Assembly (NCBI GenBank): GCA_016716705.1
Contig: JADJVF010000037.1
Span: 1-64,000, forward strand
Direction of reading: 5' to 3'
DNA length: 64,000 bases
From: Holophagales bacterium
GTDB taxonomy: Bacteria > Acidobacteriota > Thermoanaerobaculia > UBA5066
Part shown: piece after piece, positions 46,764 to 56,244 of the stretch
How positions within the stretch are numbered: position 1 is the first letter of the stretch
How the letters are laid out: every line of letters starts with the position of its first letter
Notes under the pieces: generated by a model
What the model saw: the letters and a program-made list of their open reading frames with translations, nothing else
What the model was told of the DNA's origin: nothing
The model's database searches: none
Position numbers and translations under genes: made by a program

Positions 46764-47654
46764 CTACTTCTTCTCGCCGCCGAACGACAGCTTCTTGGCG
46801 AGGACGTCGAAGAAGGTGCTCCCGTGCGCGCGGACGAGGAGCGCCGTCTCGCGCGCCCGGGCGATCCTCACGCGCGTGGCCGAGCCGATCGGGAAGCCTT
46901 CCTGCCCGTCGAGCGTCAGGTAGACGTCCGGCGGGTCTCCCTCGACCGCGAGGCCGAGACGGACGTTGTCGGGAAGGACGACGGGCCGGAGGGAGAGCGT
47001 GTGCGGACAGATGGGAGTCAGGATGATGGCTGGCATCGTCGGCGCGAGGATCGGGCCGCCCGCCGAGAGGTTGTAGGCCGTCGAGCCGGTCGGCGTCGCG
47101 ACGATGACGCCGTCCCCGCGGTAGCGCGACACCGGCCGTCCGTCGACCTCGACCCGGATCGTCGCGATGCGCGACAGGGCCGACTTGCCGATGACGGCGT
47201 CGTTGACGATCCGGATCCGACGGCGCGGGCGGCCGGGCTCCACGACGTCGACGTTCAGCATCCGTCGCGCTTCCAGCGGCGCCGTCCCGGCGAGCGCGTC
47301 CGTCAGGAGCGGCTCCCAGGCGTCCGGAGGGCACGCCGTCAGAAAGCCGAACGTCCCGATGTCGATGCCGAGGATGGCGACGCCGGGCGACGGATGGCGG
47401 GCCACGGAGAGCAGGGTCCCGTCGCCGCCGAGAGTCACGAGGAGGTCGACGTGCCTCGAGATCTCCGCGCGCGGGACGCCCCCCATCGAGTGCCGCACGC
47501 CCATCGACTCGGCGTCGTGGAGGACCTCGATGCCGCGCCTCCGCAGCCACGCCTCGAGGCGCCGGGTCAGGTGAAGGGCGTCGCCGCTTGTGGTTCGAGT
47601 GACGAGGCCGACTCGGCGGACGGCCTTCCTTCGCGCCCTCGGTGGCGTGGACAT
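46764..47654 (-). CDS. nadK: NAD kinase
   Basis: A 296-residue NAD kinase, making NADP from NAD and ATP in the cytosol. Diagnostic motifs: VTLGGDGTLLSVAR (GGDGT), ILGIDIGTFGFLT, IVNDAVIGKSALSRI (NE/D motif; here NDA where most have NE), YRGDGVIVATPTGSTAYNLSAGGPI, and LTLDGQEGFPIG near the C terminus. Length is normal. It lies nine bases after tlyA, an arrangement known from several phyla (ispA-dxs-tlyA-nadK). Confidence 0.95.
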   Translation of the reverse strand: MSTPPRARRKAVRRVGLVTRTTSGDALHLTRRLEAWLRRRGIEVLHDAESMGVRHSMGGVPRAEISRHVDLLVTLGGDGTLLSVARHPSPGVAILGIDIGTFGFLTACPPDAWEPLLTDALAGTAPLEARRMLNVDVVEPGRPRRRIRIVNDAVIGKSALSRIATIRVEVDGRPVSRYRGDGVIVATPTGSTAYNLSAGGPILAPTMPAIILTPICPHTLSLRPVVLPDNVRLGLAVEGDPPDVYLTLDGQEGFPIGSATRVRIARARETALLVRAHGSTFFDVLAKKLSFGGEKK

Positions 47655-47663
47655 TGGCCGATT

Positions 47664-48425
47664 CTAGCCGCTGGGGGCGCCGGGAACACCGAGGACGAAC
47701 GCCGCGAGGCACTCGACGTTGCCGTCGGCACCGGTAATCGGCGATTCGACCGTCCCGCGGTGCACGAGGCCGAGCGCCTCGGCCGCCCCTACGACCCGCT
47801 CGACGGCCCGCCGCCGGACCTCCGGGTCGCGGACGATCCCGCCCCTGCCCACCTCGCCGCGCTCCGATTCGAACTGCGGCTTGATCAGGAGGACGGCGTC
47901 GGCGCCGGGGGCGAGGAGCGGGACGGCCGCGGGGAGGATCAGGCGCAGCGAGATGAAGGAGACGTCGGCAACGAGGAGGGAGCACGCTTCCGGTACGTCC
48001 GACCGCGAGAGGAGCCTCGCGTTGACCCCTTCGCGCAGGACGACGCGCGGATCGGAACGGAGCCTCGCGTGGAGCTGGCCGTGCCCGACGTCGATCGCGA
48101 AGACGCGCGCCGCGCCTCGCGAGAGGAGAACGTCGGTGAATCCTCCCGTGGAGGCGCCGACGTCGAGGCAGGTGCGGCCCACGGGGTCGACACCGAACGC
48201 GTCGAGTCCTGCCGCGAGCTTGACGCCGCCGCGAGAGACCCACGGGTGCTCCGGTGCCTGGATCTCGATCAGGACGTCGGGGCCGACGGACGTCCCCGGT
48301 TTCGGGCGCTCGACCCCCTTCACTTTCACGCGCCCCGCCAGGACGAGCGCCTCGGCTCGCGTCCTCGACTCGGCGAGCCCGCGCGCGACCAGGAGCACGT
48401 CGAGACGCGTCTTCGGCGTCGCCAT
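47664..48425 (-). CDS. tlyA: TlyA-family rRNA 2'-O-methyltransferase
   Basis: A 253-residue protein with an N-terminal S4 RNA-binding domain (RLDVLLVARGLAESRTRAEALVLAGRVKVKG) and an FtsJ-like methyltransferase domain (CLDVGASTGGFTDVLLSRGA, VFAIDVGHGQL, LLVADVSFISLRLIL, VLLIKPQFESERGEVGRGG). TlyA proteins methylate ribose of cytidines in 16S and/or 23S rRNA; capreomycin susceptibility depends on it in mycobacteria. HPWVSRGGVKLAAGLDAF links the domains as usual. The ATG overlaps the stop of the preceding alcohol dehydrogenase gene (TGATG). Confidence 0.93.
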   Translation of the reverse strand: MATPKTRLDVLLVARGLAESRTRAEALVLAGRVKVKGVERPKPGTSVGPDVLIEIQAPEHPWVSRGGVKLAAGLDAFGVDPVGRTCLDVGASTGGFTDVLLSRGAARVFAIDVGHGQLHARLRSDPRVVLREGVNARLLSRSDVPEACSLLVADVSFISLRLILPAAVPLLAPGADAVLLIKPQFESERGEVGRGGIVRDPEVRRRAVERVVGAAEALGLVHRGTVESPITGADGNVECLAAFVLGVPGAPSG

Positions 48426-49459
48426 CAGATCTCGACGACGACCTTCAGCGCCTCGCCTCCCGCTTCGGCCAGGGCGAACGCCTCGGCGGCACGCTCGAGC
48501 GGCAGGCGGTGGGTGACGAGGCGCTCGACGGGAAGGGCGCCGGAGGCGATCAGGTCGAGCGAACGCCGCGTCTCCTGCGGTCCCGAGGAGTAGCTGAATC
48601 GGAGCGTCAGGTCCTTGAAGTAGGGCGTGTGCGGCGCGATCGGCCAGACCGTGTCGGGCGCGACCGGGGAGAAGAAGACGACGCGCGCCGCGGGCGCGGC
48701 CGCCTCCATCGCCGAGAGCACCGCGGGCGCCGCCGTCGGGATGACGAAGACGACGTCCGCGCCGCCCGAGGTCTCCTCCCGCGCCCACTCGGCGACGCTT
48801 TCGGATCTCGGGTCGACGACGGCATCGAAGCCGAGGTCGCGGGCAAAACGGCGCCGCACGGCGTCGGGGTCGCTCCCGAGGAGGAGACGCGCCCCGGCGA
48901 GCCGCGCGAGCCAGCCGAGGAGGAGGCCGTTCGACCCGAGGCCGACCACGAGCACCGCGTCGCCCTGGCGGACGAGCGCCCGGTCCACGGCCTTCAGGGC
49001 GCACGCGACGGGCTCGACGAACGCGCCGCCCGTGTAGGAAACGTGCGGCGGGAGGAGCAGGGCGTCGCGGGAGACGGACGGGGCCGCGACCCTCACGTAT
49101 TCGGCGAGGCCTCCGGGATGCAGGCGCGACGGCTTCCACTCCGGGCACATGACGGATTCCCCCGCGGCGCAGAAACGACAGGCTCCGCACGGGGCATGGT
49201 GGTGGACGAAGACCCGGTCGCCCGTTCTGAGATGCGCCACTCCTTTCCCGGTTTCGACGACGACCCCGGCGGTCTCGTGACCGAGGACGGCCGGGGCTTT
49301 CGTCGCCACGTACCAGGGATGGACGTCGCTCCCGCACAGTCCGACGGCCTTCATGGCGACGAGGAGCTCACCGGCGCCGGGCCGGGGCGTCTCCATCTCG
49401 ACGATCTCGATCCGTCCCGGGGCGCGGGCGAGGGCGGCCTTCATCGTGAGCGGGTTCAC
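48425..49459 (-). CDS. Zinc-dependent alcohol/polyol dehydrogenase (MDR family)
   Basis: A 344-residue medium-chain dehydrogenase. Catalytic zinc ligands are in AVGLCGSDVH and VLGHETAGVV; the structural zinc site is complete (CGACRFCAAGESVMC); the Rossmann turn is VLVVGLGSNGLLLG and the domain ends AEAGGEALKVVVEI. The sequence is close to threonine/sorbitol dehydrogenase-like groups, but the substrate cannot be fixed. Starts at a GTG overlapping the stop of a second, broken dehydrogenase gene. An ATG 15 bases downstream (MKAALARAPG) also fits. The two dehydrogenases may act on the same pathway or in sequence. Confidence 0.9.
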   Translation of the reverse strand: MNPLTMKAALARAPGRIEIVEMETPRPGAGELLVAMKAVGLCGSDVHPWYVATKAPAVLGHETAGVVVETGKGVAHLRTGDRVFVHHHAPCGACRFCAAGESVMCPEWKPSRLHPGGLAEYVRVAAPSVSRDALLLPPHVSYTGGAFVEPVACALKAVDRALVRQGDAVLVVGLGSNGLLLGWLARLAGARLLLGSDPDAVRRRFARDLGFDAVVDPRSESVAEWAREETSGGADVVFVIPTAAPAVLSAMEAAAPAARVVFFSPVAPDTVWPIAPHTPYFKDLTLRFSYSSGPQETRRSLDLIASGALPVERLVTHRLPLERAAEAFALAEAGGEALKVVVEI

Positions 49460-50463
49460 GGCAGGAAGGCCACTTTCATCTCCATCCCGCGGGACAGCCG
49501 CTCCAGCACGAACGGGTACCGCTCGAGCGGGCTCTCGGCCGTCACGAGGCGGTCGATCGGGACCTCGCCCCGGGCGAGAAGGTCGAGCGATGCGCGCGCG
49601 TCGTCCGCGGTGTAGTGGAACGACCCGACGAGCGAGACCTCGTCGTAGTGGATCCGGTGCGCCAGGACGGCGAGTCGGGCCTCCCGCACGAGCCCGGCAA
49701 AGAGGAGGACCGTCCCCCCTCGTGCCGCGAGACCCGGCGCCTCGTCCGCGACCGACGGGGCGCCCGTCGCTTCGATCACGAGGTCCGCCCCTGCCCTGCC
49801 GTCAGGCCCCAGAGCCGCGCCACGAGGCCCTCGCGCGTCAAGATCGTCTCCGGCCCCTTGCGCCGCATGCGCGGCGAGCCGCCCGGCTTCCGCCCGGCCA
49901 CGAAGACTCCTGCCGCACCCCGCCTCAGGAGGACGTGAAGAGAAGGGCGATCGGGCCGGCCCCGAGAAGGAGCACCGTCTGCCCCGCGACGGCACCGGCC
50001 CCGAGCCCGCGAAGCACCGACGCAAGGGGGTCCAGGAGCGCGGCGGCGGCCGGCGCCAGCCCGTCGGGGACGCGCAGGAGGCCGTAGCGGACGATCCGGG
50101 CGGGGACCTTCACGAGCTCGGCCCACGTCCCCCAGACCCGGTGGTCGAACGCGGTGCCGCAGAGGTTCGGATGTCCGTTGCGGCACTCGCGACAGTCGCC
50201 GCAGGCGCGCTGACCGCCGACGTCACCCGCTCCCCCTCGGAGAAGGGCGCCCCCGCGCCGACATGCAGGATCCGCCCGCAGAACTCGTGGCCGAGGACCG
50301 TCGGAAACGGGACTTTCGGGTGTCCACGCCGGACGAGCTTCAGGTCGGTGCCGCAGGTGAGCGTCGCCTCCACCCGGACGACGACCTCGCCCGGGCCGGG
50401 CTCGGGATCCGGGAGCTCCCGGAGCACGACGTGTCCGGGGGACTCGCAGACGAGTGCGCGCAT
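49456..50463 (-). pseudogene. Second zinc-dependent alcohol dehydrogenase, three frameshifts
   Basis: A complete MDR dehydrogenase is present but split among frames. From the ATG at 50463: MRALVCESPGHVVLRELPDP, TCGTDLKLVRRG, VLGHEFCGRILHVGAG. After a shift near 50,225: CGDCRECRNGHPNLCGTAFDH (structural zinc), VLLLGAGPIALLF. After shifts near 49,935 and 49,885: AGRKPGRLAAHAA and ADLVIEATGAPSV ... LERLSRGMEMKVAFLP to the stop at 49456. All zinc ligands and the NAD-binding glycines survive, which argues for recent damage or base-calling error. The intact paralog follows directly. Upstream gene dxs ends 16 bases before. Confidence 0.75.
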
Positions 50464-50479
50464 CGGGCAGCCCGCGGGG

Positions 50480-52399
50480 TCAGCTCGCGACGCGCGCCCG
50501 GATCGGGACGACGCCGCCGCCGGCGGTCTTCGTCCGGAAGGTCCCGAGGAGCCCCTCCTCGTCGATTCCCATCTCGGCCCGCTGCTCGGCCTGCGTGGCG
50601 TGCAGGACGAACCGGTCGGGGATCCCGATCCGGTGGACCGGCGCCACGATGCCGAGGACGTCGAGCGCCTCGGAGACGGCAGAACCGAACCCGCCGGCGA
50701 TGGCGTTCTCCTCCACCGTGAACACGGCCGTCCCGTTCTTGACGAACTGCGCCAGCAGCTCGGTGTCGAGGGGCTTCACCCACCGGGCATTGATCACGGT
50801 GAGCGACGCCCCCCCCTCCGCCGCGAGCCGCTCGGCGGCCTTCAGGGCCGGGAGGACCGGATCGCCGATCGCCACGACGACGCCGTCCTTGCCGACGCGA
50901 AGGACCTCTCCCTTTCCGACGGGAAGGATCTTCGGCTCGGGGTCCAGGGCGACGCCGTGCCCCGAGCCGCGCGGGTAGCGGACGGCGGTGGGGTGGCCGG
51001 TCGTGAACGCCGTCGCCACGAGGTTCCGCAGCTCGTTCTCGTCCTTCGGCGCGGCGACCATCATGTTCGGGAAGACGCGCAGGTAGGAGAGGTCGTAGGC
51101 GCCGTGATGCGTCGGCCCGTCGGACCCGACGACGCCGCCCCGGTCGAGGGCGAAGACCACCGGCAGGTCCATCAGGCAGACGTCGTGGAAGATCTGGTCG
51201 TAGGCGCGCTGCAGGAACGTCGAGTAGATCGCGCAGACGGGCTTCATCCCCTGCGTCGCCATCCCCGCGGCGAAGAGGACGGCGTGCTGCTCGCAGATGC
51301 CGACGTCGAACGTCCGGTCGGGGAACTTCTTCGCGAAGCGGTCGAGCCCGGTCCCGTCGGGCATCGCGGCGGTGATCGCGACGATCCGCTCGTCCCTCGC
51401 CGCGAGCTCGGCGAGCGTGTCGGCGAAGACCGCCGTGTAGCTCGGCGGGGCGGCCTTCTTCGCGATCTCTCCCGTCTCCACCTTGAACGGCGAAGGGCCG
51501 TGCCAGAAGACGGGGTCCTGCTCGGCGAGGGCGTACCCTTTCCCCTTCGTCGTGCGGGCGTGGATGAGGATCGGGCCGTCGTACTCCTTCGCTTCGCGCA
51601 GCGTCCGTACGAGGGCGGGGAGGTTGTGTCCGTCGATCGGCCCGACGTACTTGAAGCCGAGCTCCTCGAAGAGCGTCCCCGGGACGAGGGCCTTCTTCAT
51701 TCCGTCCTCGATCTGCTCGGCGATCTCGGCGAGACGCTCTCCCTTCGGGAGCTTCTTCAGGACGTGGGCCACCTCGCCGCGCACCTTCTTGTAGATCTGG
51801 CCCCGGGCGATCCGGAGGAGGTAGCCCGACATCGCCCCGACGTTCGGGGCGATCGACATCTCGTTGTCGTTCAGGATGACGATCAGCTTGCGCTTCAGGT
51901 AGCCGCCCTGGTTCAGCCCTTCCATCGCGACGCCGCCGGTCAGGCCGCCGTCCCCGATGATCGCGACGACGTTGTAGTCCTCTCCCTTGGCGTCGCGGGC
52001 CGCGGCCATCCCGAGCGCCGCCGAGATCGACGTCGAGGCGTGGGCCGCCCCGAAAACGTCGTACTCGGACTCCGTCCGGCTCGTGAAGCCCGAAAGGCCT
52101 CCCTTCTGCCGGATGGTGTGGAGGCGGTCCCGGCGCCCCGTCAGGACCTTGTGCGGGTAGCACTGGTGGCTGACGTCCCAGACCAGGAGGTCGCGGGGCG
52201 TGTCGAAGACGTAGTGGAGCGCGACCGTCAGCTCGACCGTCCCGAGGCCGGACGCGAAGTGCCCGCCGGTCTTCGAGACGGAGTCGATGAGAAAGGTGCG
52301 GAGCTCGTCGGAGAGCGTCGCGAGCTCCTCGAGGGTGAGGTTCTTCAGGTCCCGGGGCCAGAGGACCCGGTCGAGGAGCGGGGTCGGACGACTGGTCAT
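50480..52399 (-). CDS. dxs: 1-deoxy-D-xylulose-5-phosphate synthase
   Basis: A 639-residue thiamine diphosphate enzyme that condenses pyruvate and glyceraldehyde-3-phosphate, the first step of the MEP isoprenoid pathway. Seen: TGGHFASGLGTVELTVALHYVF, WDVSHQCYPHKVLTGR, the ThDP/Mg motif IGDGGLTGGVAMEGLNQGG with ILNDNEMSIAPNVG, GPIDGHNLPALV, the transketolase middle domain (FDVGICEQHAVLFAAGMA, YSTFLQRAYDQIFHDV, GPTHHGAYDLSYLR) and the C-terminal domain. Length is normal. It lies 21 bases after ispA, so two isoprenoid genes are expressed together. Confidence 0.97.
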   Translation of the reverse strand: MTSRPTPLLDRVLWPRDLKNLTLEELATLSDELRTFLIDSVSKTGGHFASGLGTVELTVALHYVFDTPRDLLVWDVSHQCYPHKVLTGRRDRLHTIRQKGGLSGFTSRTESEYDVFGAAHASTSISAALGMAAARDAKGEDYNVVAIIGDGGLTGGVAMEGLNQGGYLKRKLIVILNDNEMSIAPNVGAMSGYLLRIARGQIYKKVRGEVAHVLKKLPKGERLAEIAEQIEDGMKKALVPGTLFEELGFKYVGPIDGHNLPALVRTLREAKEYDGPILIHARTTKGKGYALAEQDPVFWHGPSPFKVETGEIAKKAAPPSYTAVFADTLAELAARDERIVAITAAMPDGTGLDRFAKKFPDRTFDVGICEQHAVLFAAGMATQGMKPVCAIYSTFLQRAYDQIFHDVCLMDLPVVFALDRGGVVGSDGPTHHGAYDLSYLRVFPNMMVAAPKDENELRNLVATAFTTGHPTAVRYPRGSGHGVALDPEPKILPVGKGEVLRVGKDGVVVAIGDPVLPALKAAERLAAEGGASLTVINARWVKPLDTELLAQFVKNGTAVFTVEENAIAGGFGSAVSEALDVLGIVAPVHRIGIPDRFVLHATQAEQRAEMGIDEEGLLGTFRTKTAGGGVVPIRARVAS

Positions 52400-52420
52400 A
52401 GGACCCTTGATGATATCCGG

Positions 52421-53320
52421 TCAGCGGTCCCGGTGCCCCGCGTAGTCGGCCAGCGCCGCCAGGAGGCCCGGGGCCCCCTCCAGGACCCGCGCCAGGGAGA
52501 GGGTGGCCTCGAGGGCCCTCTCGCGCTCCGCCACCGCCCCGTCGAAACCGAAGACGGAGACGTAGGTGAGCTTTTCCTGCGCCACGTCCTTCCCGACGCT
52601 CTTGCCGAGGACCGCGGCGGTCGCGGTGACGTCGAGGAGGTCGTCGGCGATCTGGAAGAGGACGCCCAGGGAGTCGCCGAACCGGGCGCTGGCCTCCCGG
52701 CGCTCGGCGGAGGCCCCTGCCAGGACGGCCCCGAGCTCGCACGAGGCCGACAGGAGGCGCCCCGTCTTCTTCTCGTGGATCTCCTTCAGCCGCTCGGCCG
52801 TCCGGAGGTCTTCCCTCCCGTGTCCCGACGCCGCCAGGTCGAGCGCCTGCCCCCCCGCCATCCCGCCGGGGCCGATCGCCCGCGCCAGGAGGAGGACCGC
52901 CTCGGCCCGGCGTACCGCCAGGGCCTCCCCGTACGGGCGCGAGGCGAGGACCTCGAAGCCGAGCGACTGGAGGGCGTCGCCCGCCAGAAGCGCCATCGCT
53001 TCGCCGTGGACCACGTGGCAGGTCGGCTTGCCCCGACGAAGGGCGTCGTCGTCCATGCAGGGGAGGTCGTCGTGGATCAGCGAGTAGGTGTGGACCAGCT
53101 CGAGCGCCGCCGCAGCCTCGGCGACCTCGCCGCGAGGCGCGGCGCTCCCGCCGAGGACGTCGTGAACGGCGAGCGCGAGGGCGGGACGCAGTCGCTTCCC
53201 TCCCGCGAGCGTGCTGTAGCGCATCGCGTCGGCAAGGGCCTCTCCGGCCGGTGGAAGGACCCGTTCCAGGGCGGCCTCAGCCTCTCCTTTCGCCGCAGCG
53301 AGGAACGCCCGGAGATTCAC
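52421..53320 (-). CDS. ispA: Farnesyl/geranylgeranyl diphosphate synthase
   Basis: A 299-residue short-chain prenyl transferase. First Asp motif LIHDDLPCMDDDALRRGKPTCH, second motif LFQIADDLLDVTATAAVLGKSVGKD followed by KLTYVSVFG, plus GGKRLRPALALAVHDVLGG and IHEKKTGRLL: all canonical. It elongates dimethylallyl diphosphate with isopentenyl diphosphate. The two residues before the first Asp motif region suggest a C15 product but this is not certain. Starts at a GTG overlapping the xseB stop (GTGA). Compare the divergent prenyl synthase at 30,362-31,261. Confidence 0.95.
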   Translation of the reverse strand: MNLRAFLAAAKGEAEAALERVLPPAGEALADAMRYSTLAGGKRLRPALALAVHDVLGGSAAPRGEVAEAAAALELVHTYSLIHDDLPCMDDDALRRGKPTCHVVHGEAMALLAGDALQSLGFEVLASRPYGEALAVRRAEAVLLLARAIGPGGMAGGQALDLAASGHGREDLRTAERLKEIHEKKTGRLLSASCELGAVLAGASAERREASARFGDSLGVLFQIADDLLDVTATAAVLGKSVGKDVAQEKLTYVSVFGFDGAVAERERALEATLSLARVLEGAPGLLAALADYAGHRDR

Positions 53321-53595
53321 TCCCCGTCCTCCCCCGCTTCGTCGTCTTCCCCGGGTGCGTCGAGGGGCTCCGTCACGAGGCCCTCGGGCGTCTCCTTCAG
53401 GACGACGTCGACCCGCTTCTGGATCTCCTCGAGCTTGCCGCGGCAGAAGCGCGACAGCGCGACTCCCTCCTCGAAGATCTCGAGCGACGCCTCGAGGCCC
53501 CTTTCGGGATCCTCGAGCTCCGCCACGATCTTCTCCAGCCTCTCGAGAGCCTTCTCGAACGTCAGCCCCTTCGGGAGCTTCGCCTTCGCCGTCAT
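53317..53595 (-). CDS. xseB: Exodeoxyribonuclease VII small subunit
   Basis: A 92-residue protein with the XseB pattern: LTFEKALERLEKIVAELEDPERGLEASLEIFEEGVALSRFCRGKLEEIQKRV, two helices forming the small subunit. The C-terminal tail is acidic. It associates with XseA to degrade single-stranded DNA from both ends. The ATG overlaps the predicted true xseA stop, and its own stop overlaps the ispA start, so translation is coupled through three genes. Confidence 0.95.
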   Translation of the reverse strand: MTAKAKLPKGLTFEKALERLEKIVAELEDPERGLEASLEIFEEGVALSRFCRGKLEEIQKRVDVVLKETPEGLVTEPLDAPGEDDEAGEDGE

Positions 53596-55015
53596 CGCAC
53601 ACCGTCCTTCGAGATGTCCGTCACGCGCGCTCTCACGGCCCCGCGCGCGAGGACGATCCGGAGGGCGTCGCCCGGGGCGACGCCTCCGCATCGACGAGGG
53701 GAGCCGACGTCCCCTCGACGTAGGTCACAGAGTAGCCCCGGGCCAGCACCCGGAGCGGGTCGAGAGCCGAGAGCGACGCGGCGAGCGCGCCCAGCCGCTC
53801 GCGCGAGGCGCCCAGGCGGCGCTCCAGCCGCTCCGTCACCGCCCGCTCTCCCGCCTCCACGCGCGCGAAGCCGAGGGGCAGGGCCGCGAGGATCGGCCAC
53901 GACGCCACCGCCCCTTCGGCCCGCAGGAGCCGCTCCCGGTACGCCGCCGGCAGGCGCCGGACCGCCGAAAGGAGCTCCCGGGCCGCAGACGAGGCCTTCG
54001 CCGAGAGCGACGCCGTCCGCGCCGGGAACCCGGCGAGGGTGGGAGCGTTCAGCAGCCGGGCGGCGTCGGCGTGAGCTGCCAGGAGCCGGCCCTTCAGCGT
54101 CCGCTTCAGCTCGCGCCCGAGCCCGCCGATGCGCGCCTCGAAGTCGTCCCGGCGGGCCACGACGAGCTCGGCCGCCTGGGACGGCGTCGCGGCGCGCAGG
54201 TCGGCCGCGAGGTCGGTCAGCGTCACGTCGACCTCGTGGCCGACGGCCGAGATCGTCGGGATGCGGCAGGCCGCCACGGCCCGGACGACTTTCTCGTCGT
54301 TGAAAGCCGACAGGTCGTCCCGAGAGCCGCCACCGCGCGCCACGATGACGACGTCCGCGGCCGAATGGCGGGAGAACGCCTCGACGGCGCGGGCGATCTC
54401 GTCCGGCGCCGACGCCCCCTGGACGGCCACGGGCCAGACCGTGACGTGCGCGTTCGGAAAGCGGGCGGAGAGGACCTTCAGGACGTCGCGCACGGCGGCA
54501 CCGTGCCGCGACGTCACGACCCCGATGCGGCGCGGGAGGAGCGGAAGCCTTCGCTTCCGCTCCGGGTCGAAGAGCCCTTCCGCCGCGAGCCGGGCCTTCA
54601 GCTGCTCGAACGCGAGCTGCAGCGCCCCGGCGCCGACGGGCTGAATCTCGGCGACGACGAAGGAGAGCTTGCCGCTCCTCGCGTAGACGTCGGGCCGCCC
54701 CCGGACGAGGACCTCCATCCCTTCCTCGGGACGAAACGGGACCCGCGCCACGTCCGACGACCACATGACGGAAGGGAGCGCGGCCGAGGCGTCCTTGAGG
54801 GTGAAGTAGGCGTGCCCCGACGACCAGATCCGCCACTCGCCGATCTCACCCTTCACCCACGTGTCGGGGAGCGAGGCGCGGAGCACCCCGTTCAGCTTCG
54901 CGACGAAGAGCGAGACCGTGATCGCCGAAGCCCCGGGAGGCCCATCTCCGAACGGGAGCGTCGGCCCCTGTGAGCGGCCGAGCGGTCCCCGCGGAACCCG
55001 ATAGCGGAACGACAT
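53592..55015 (-). CDS. xseA: Exodeoxyribonuclease VII large subunit, 3' frameshift
   Basis: The nuclease subunit of exonuclease VII. An OB-fold start (ITVSLFVAKLNGVLRASLPDTWVKGEIGEWR, GHAYFTLKDASAALPSVMW) leads to the catalytic core: RIGVVTSRHGAAVRDVLKVLSARFPNAHV, VVIVARGGGSRDDLSAFNDEKV, IPTISAVGHEVDVTLTDLAADLRAATPSQAAE, then coiled coils and GYSVTY. As written the frame stops at 53633 after PLVDAEASPRATPSG. A one-base shift near 53,675 gives VAPGDALRIVLARGAVRARVTDISKDGVR and a stop at 53592 that overlaps the xseB ATG, exactly as expected. The shift is therefore probably a sequence error. Coordinates use the repaired end. Confidence 0.92.
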
Positions 55016-55024
55016 GGGTCGATT

Positions 55025-56158
55025 CTAGGAGACCGGTGGAGGCGCCGGGCCGGCGCGAACCGCGGCGAACGGGAGTGCGAGGACGACGAGCATCACCCGG
55101 AGAATCTCCACGTCGCCGAAGTTGTACTCGAACATCCCGGCCACGAAGAGCGCCGCGTTCGCCGCGAGCGCCCCGCGGGCCAGGGAGCGGACCTGCGGAC
55201 GCGTCCGGTCCCGGGAGAGCGGCCAGCCGGCGGCGAACACCGCGACGACGATCGCCAGGTAGGCGAGGGCCGAGGGAATGCCGGTCTCCGCGGCGAGGTT
55301 CACCAGGTTGTTGTGGAGGTGGCCGACGCTCGCCTCCACGAACTCCGGCTGGCGGTAGACCGGGTAGAGCTCCTTGACCCGGCCCGGGCCGACTCCGAAG
55401 AACGGACGCTCCGAGATCATCACCGCGCCGGACGACCACATCGAGAGCCGGTCGCGCGCGGCGGCGTCGGTCCGGTCGAACGTCGAGGCCGCCCTCTCTC
55501 TCACTCCCGCCGGCAGGACGAGGAAGAGGAGGACGGCGAGGGGAGGGAGGGCGAGCGAGAGCCGGGGTCGCGCCGTCAGGACCAGGACGACCACTCCGGC
55601 GGCCAGTCCGAGGTAGGCGTTCCTCGTGAAGGTGAGGCCGACGAGGACGGCCGCGGCCACCGAAAGGCCTCCGTCGACGAGGCGCTCGCTGCGCTCTCGC
55701 CCGGCCGTCAGGGCGCGCGCCGCCAGGACGAGCGAGAGAACCATCAGGAGCCCGGCGTACGTCATGTAGATCGAGAGCCCGCCGGAGAGGCGCTCCCAGA
55801 CGTTGTCGTAGCCGAGGATGAAGTAGTCGACGAGGCCCCGAAGGACGAGGTAGAGCGTCGTCAGCCGGAGAGCGTCCACGACGAGGTGGGCGTCCTCGAC
55901 GCCGTCGACGAGCCCCGCCACGAGGACGACGAGCAGGAACGTGAAGAGGCCCTTGACCTCTCGGGCCGAGCGGATCGCGTCGGTCGAGTAGAGGACCGCC
56001 AGGAGCGACAGGAGGAGGAAGAGCGCGACGGGACCGTGGAGCGGCGACGTCCTTCGGAACGGCCCGAGGACGTCCTGCCCGGACCGCCAGGCGCCGAGGC
56101 GCCAGAGGCTCGCGGCGGCCAGCGCCAGCGCGAGGGCGACGTTGGCGACCGCCATCAC
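55025..56158 (-). CDS. O-antigen ligase-like polytopic membrane protein
   Basis: At least 377 residues with about ten membrane helices and the Wzy_C/WaaL pattern: LLVVLVAGLVDGVEDAHLVVDALR, LTFTRNAYLGLAAGVVVLVL, then a periplasmic loop (DRLSMWSSGAVMISERPFFGVGPGRVKELYPVYR) with VGHLHNNLVNLAAETGIPSAL, where Arg and His residues of this loop serve glycan transfer in WaaL. Start GTG 56158 (or ATG 56155) is uncertain; upstream codons to 56,245 continue a hydrophobic frame (TAFAALVLCAALSH) but offer no start, so the real N terminus may be longer. Substrate (lipid A core, other glycan) is unknown. xseA follows nine bases later. Confidence 0.8.
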   Translation of the reverse strand: MMAVANVALALALAAASLWRLGAWRSGQDVLGPFRRTSPLHGPVALFLLLSLLAVLYSTDAIRSAREVKGLFTFLLVVLVAGLVDGVEDAHLVVDALRLTTLYLVLRGLVDYFILGYDNVWERLSGGLSIYMTYAGLLMVLSLVLAARALTAGRERSERLVDGGLSVAAAVLVGLTFTRNAYLGLAAGVVVLVLTARPRLSLALPPLAVLLFLVLPAGVRERAASTFDRTDAAARDRLSMWSSGAVMISERPFFGVGPGRVKELYPVYRQPEFVEASVGHLHNNLVNLAAETGIPSALAYLAIVVAVFAAGWPLSRDRTRPQVRSLARGALAANAALFVAGMFEYNFGDVEILRVMLVVLALPFAAVRAGPAPPPVS

Positions 56159-56244
56159 GTGGGACAGCGCCGCGCAGAGGACGAGCGCAGCGAATGCCGT
56201 TCGCGGGAGCGGCGGCCGGCAAGAGAGAGAACCGGGAAGCAGGC

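Noticed and set aside
50141..54973. A 1,610-codon open plus-strand frame opposite dxs, ispA and xseA
   Set aside because: It is the complement of well-conserved genes and shows only composition bias.
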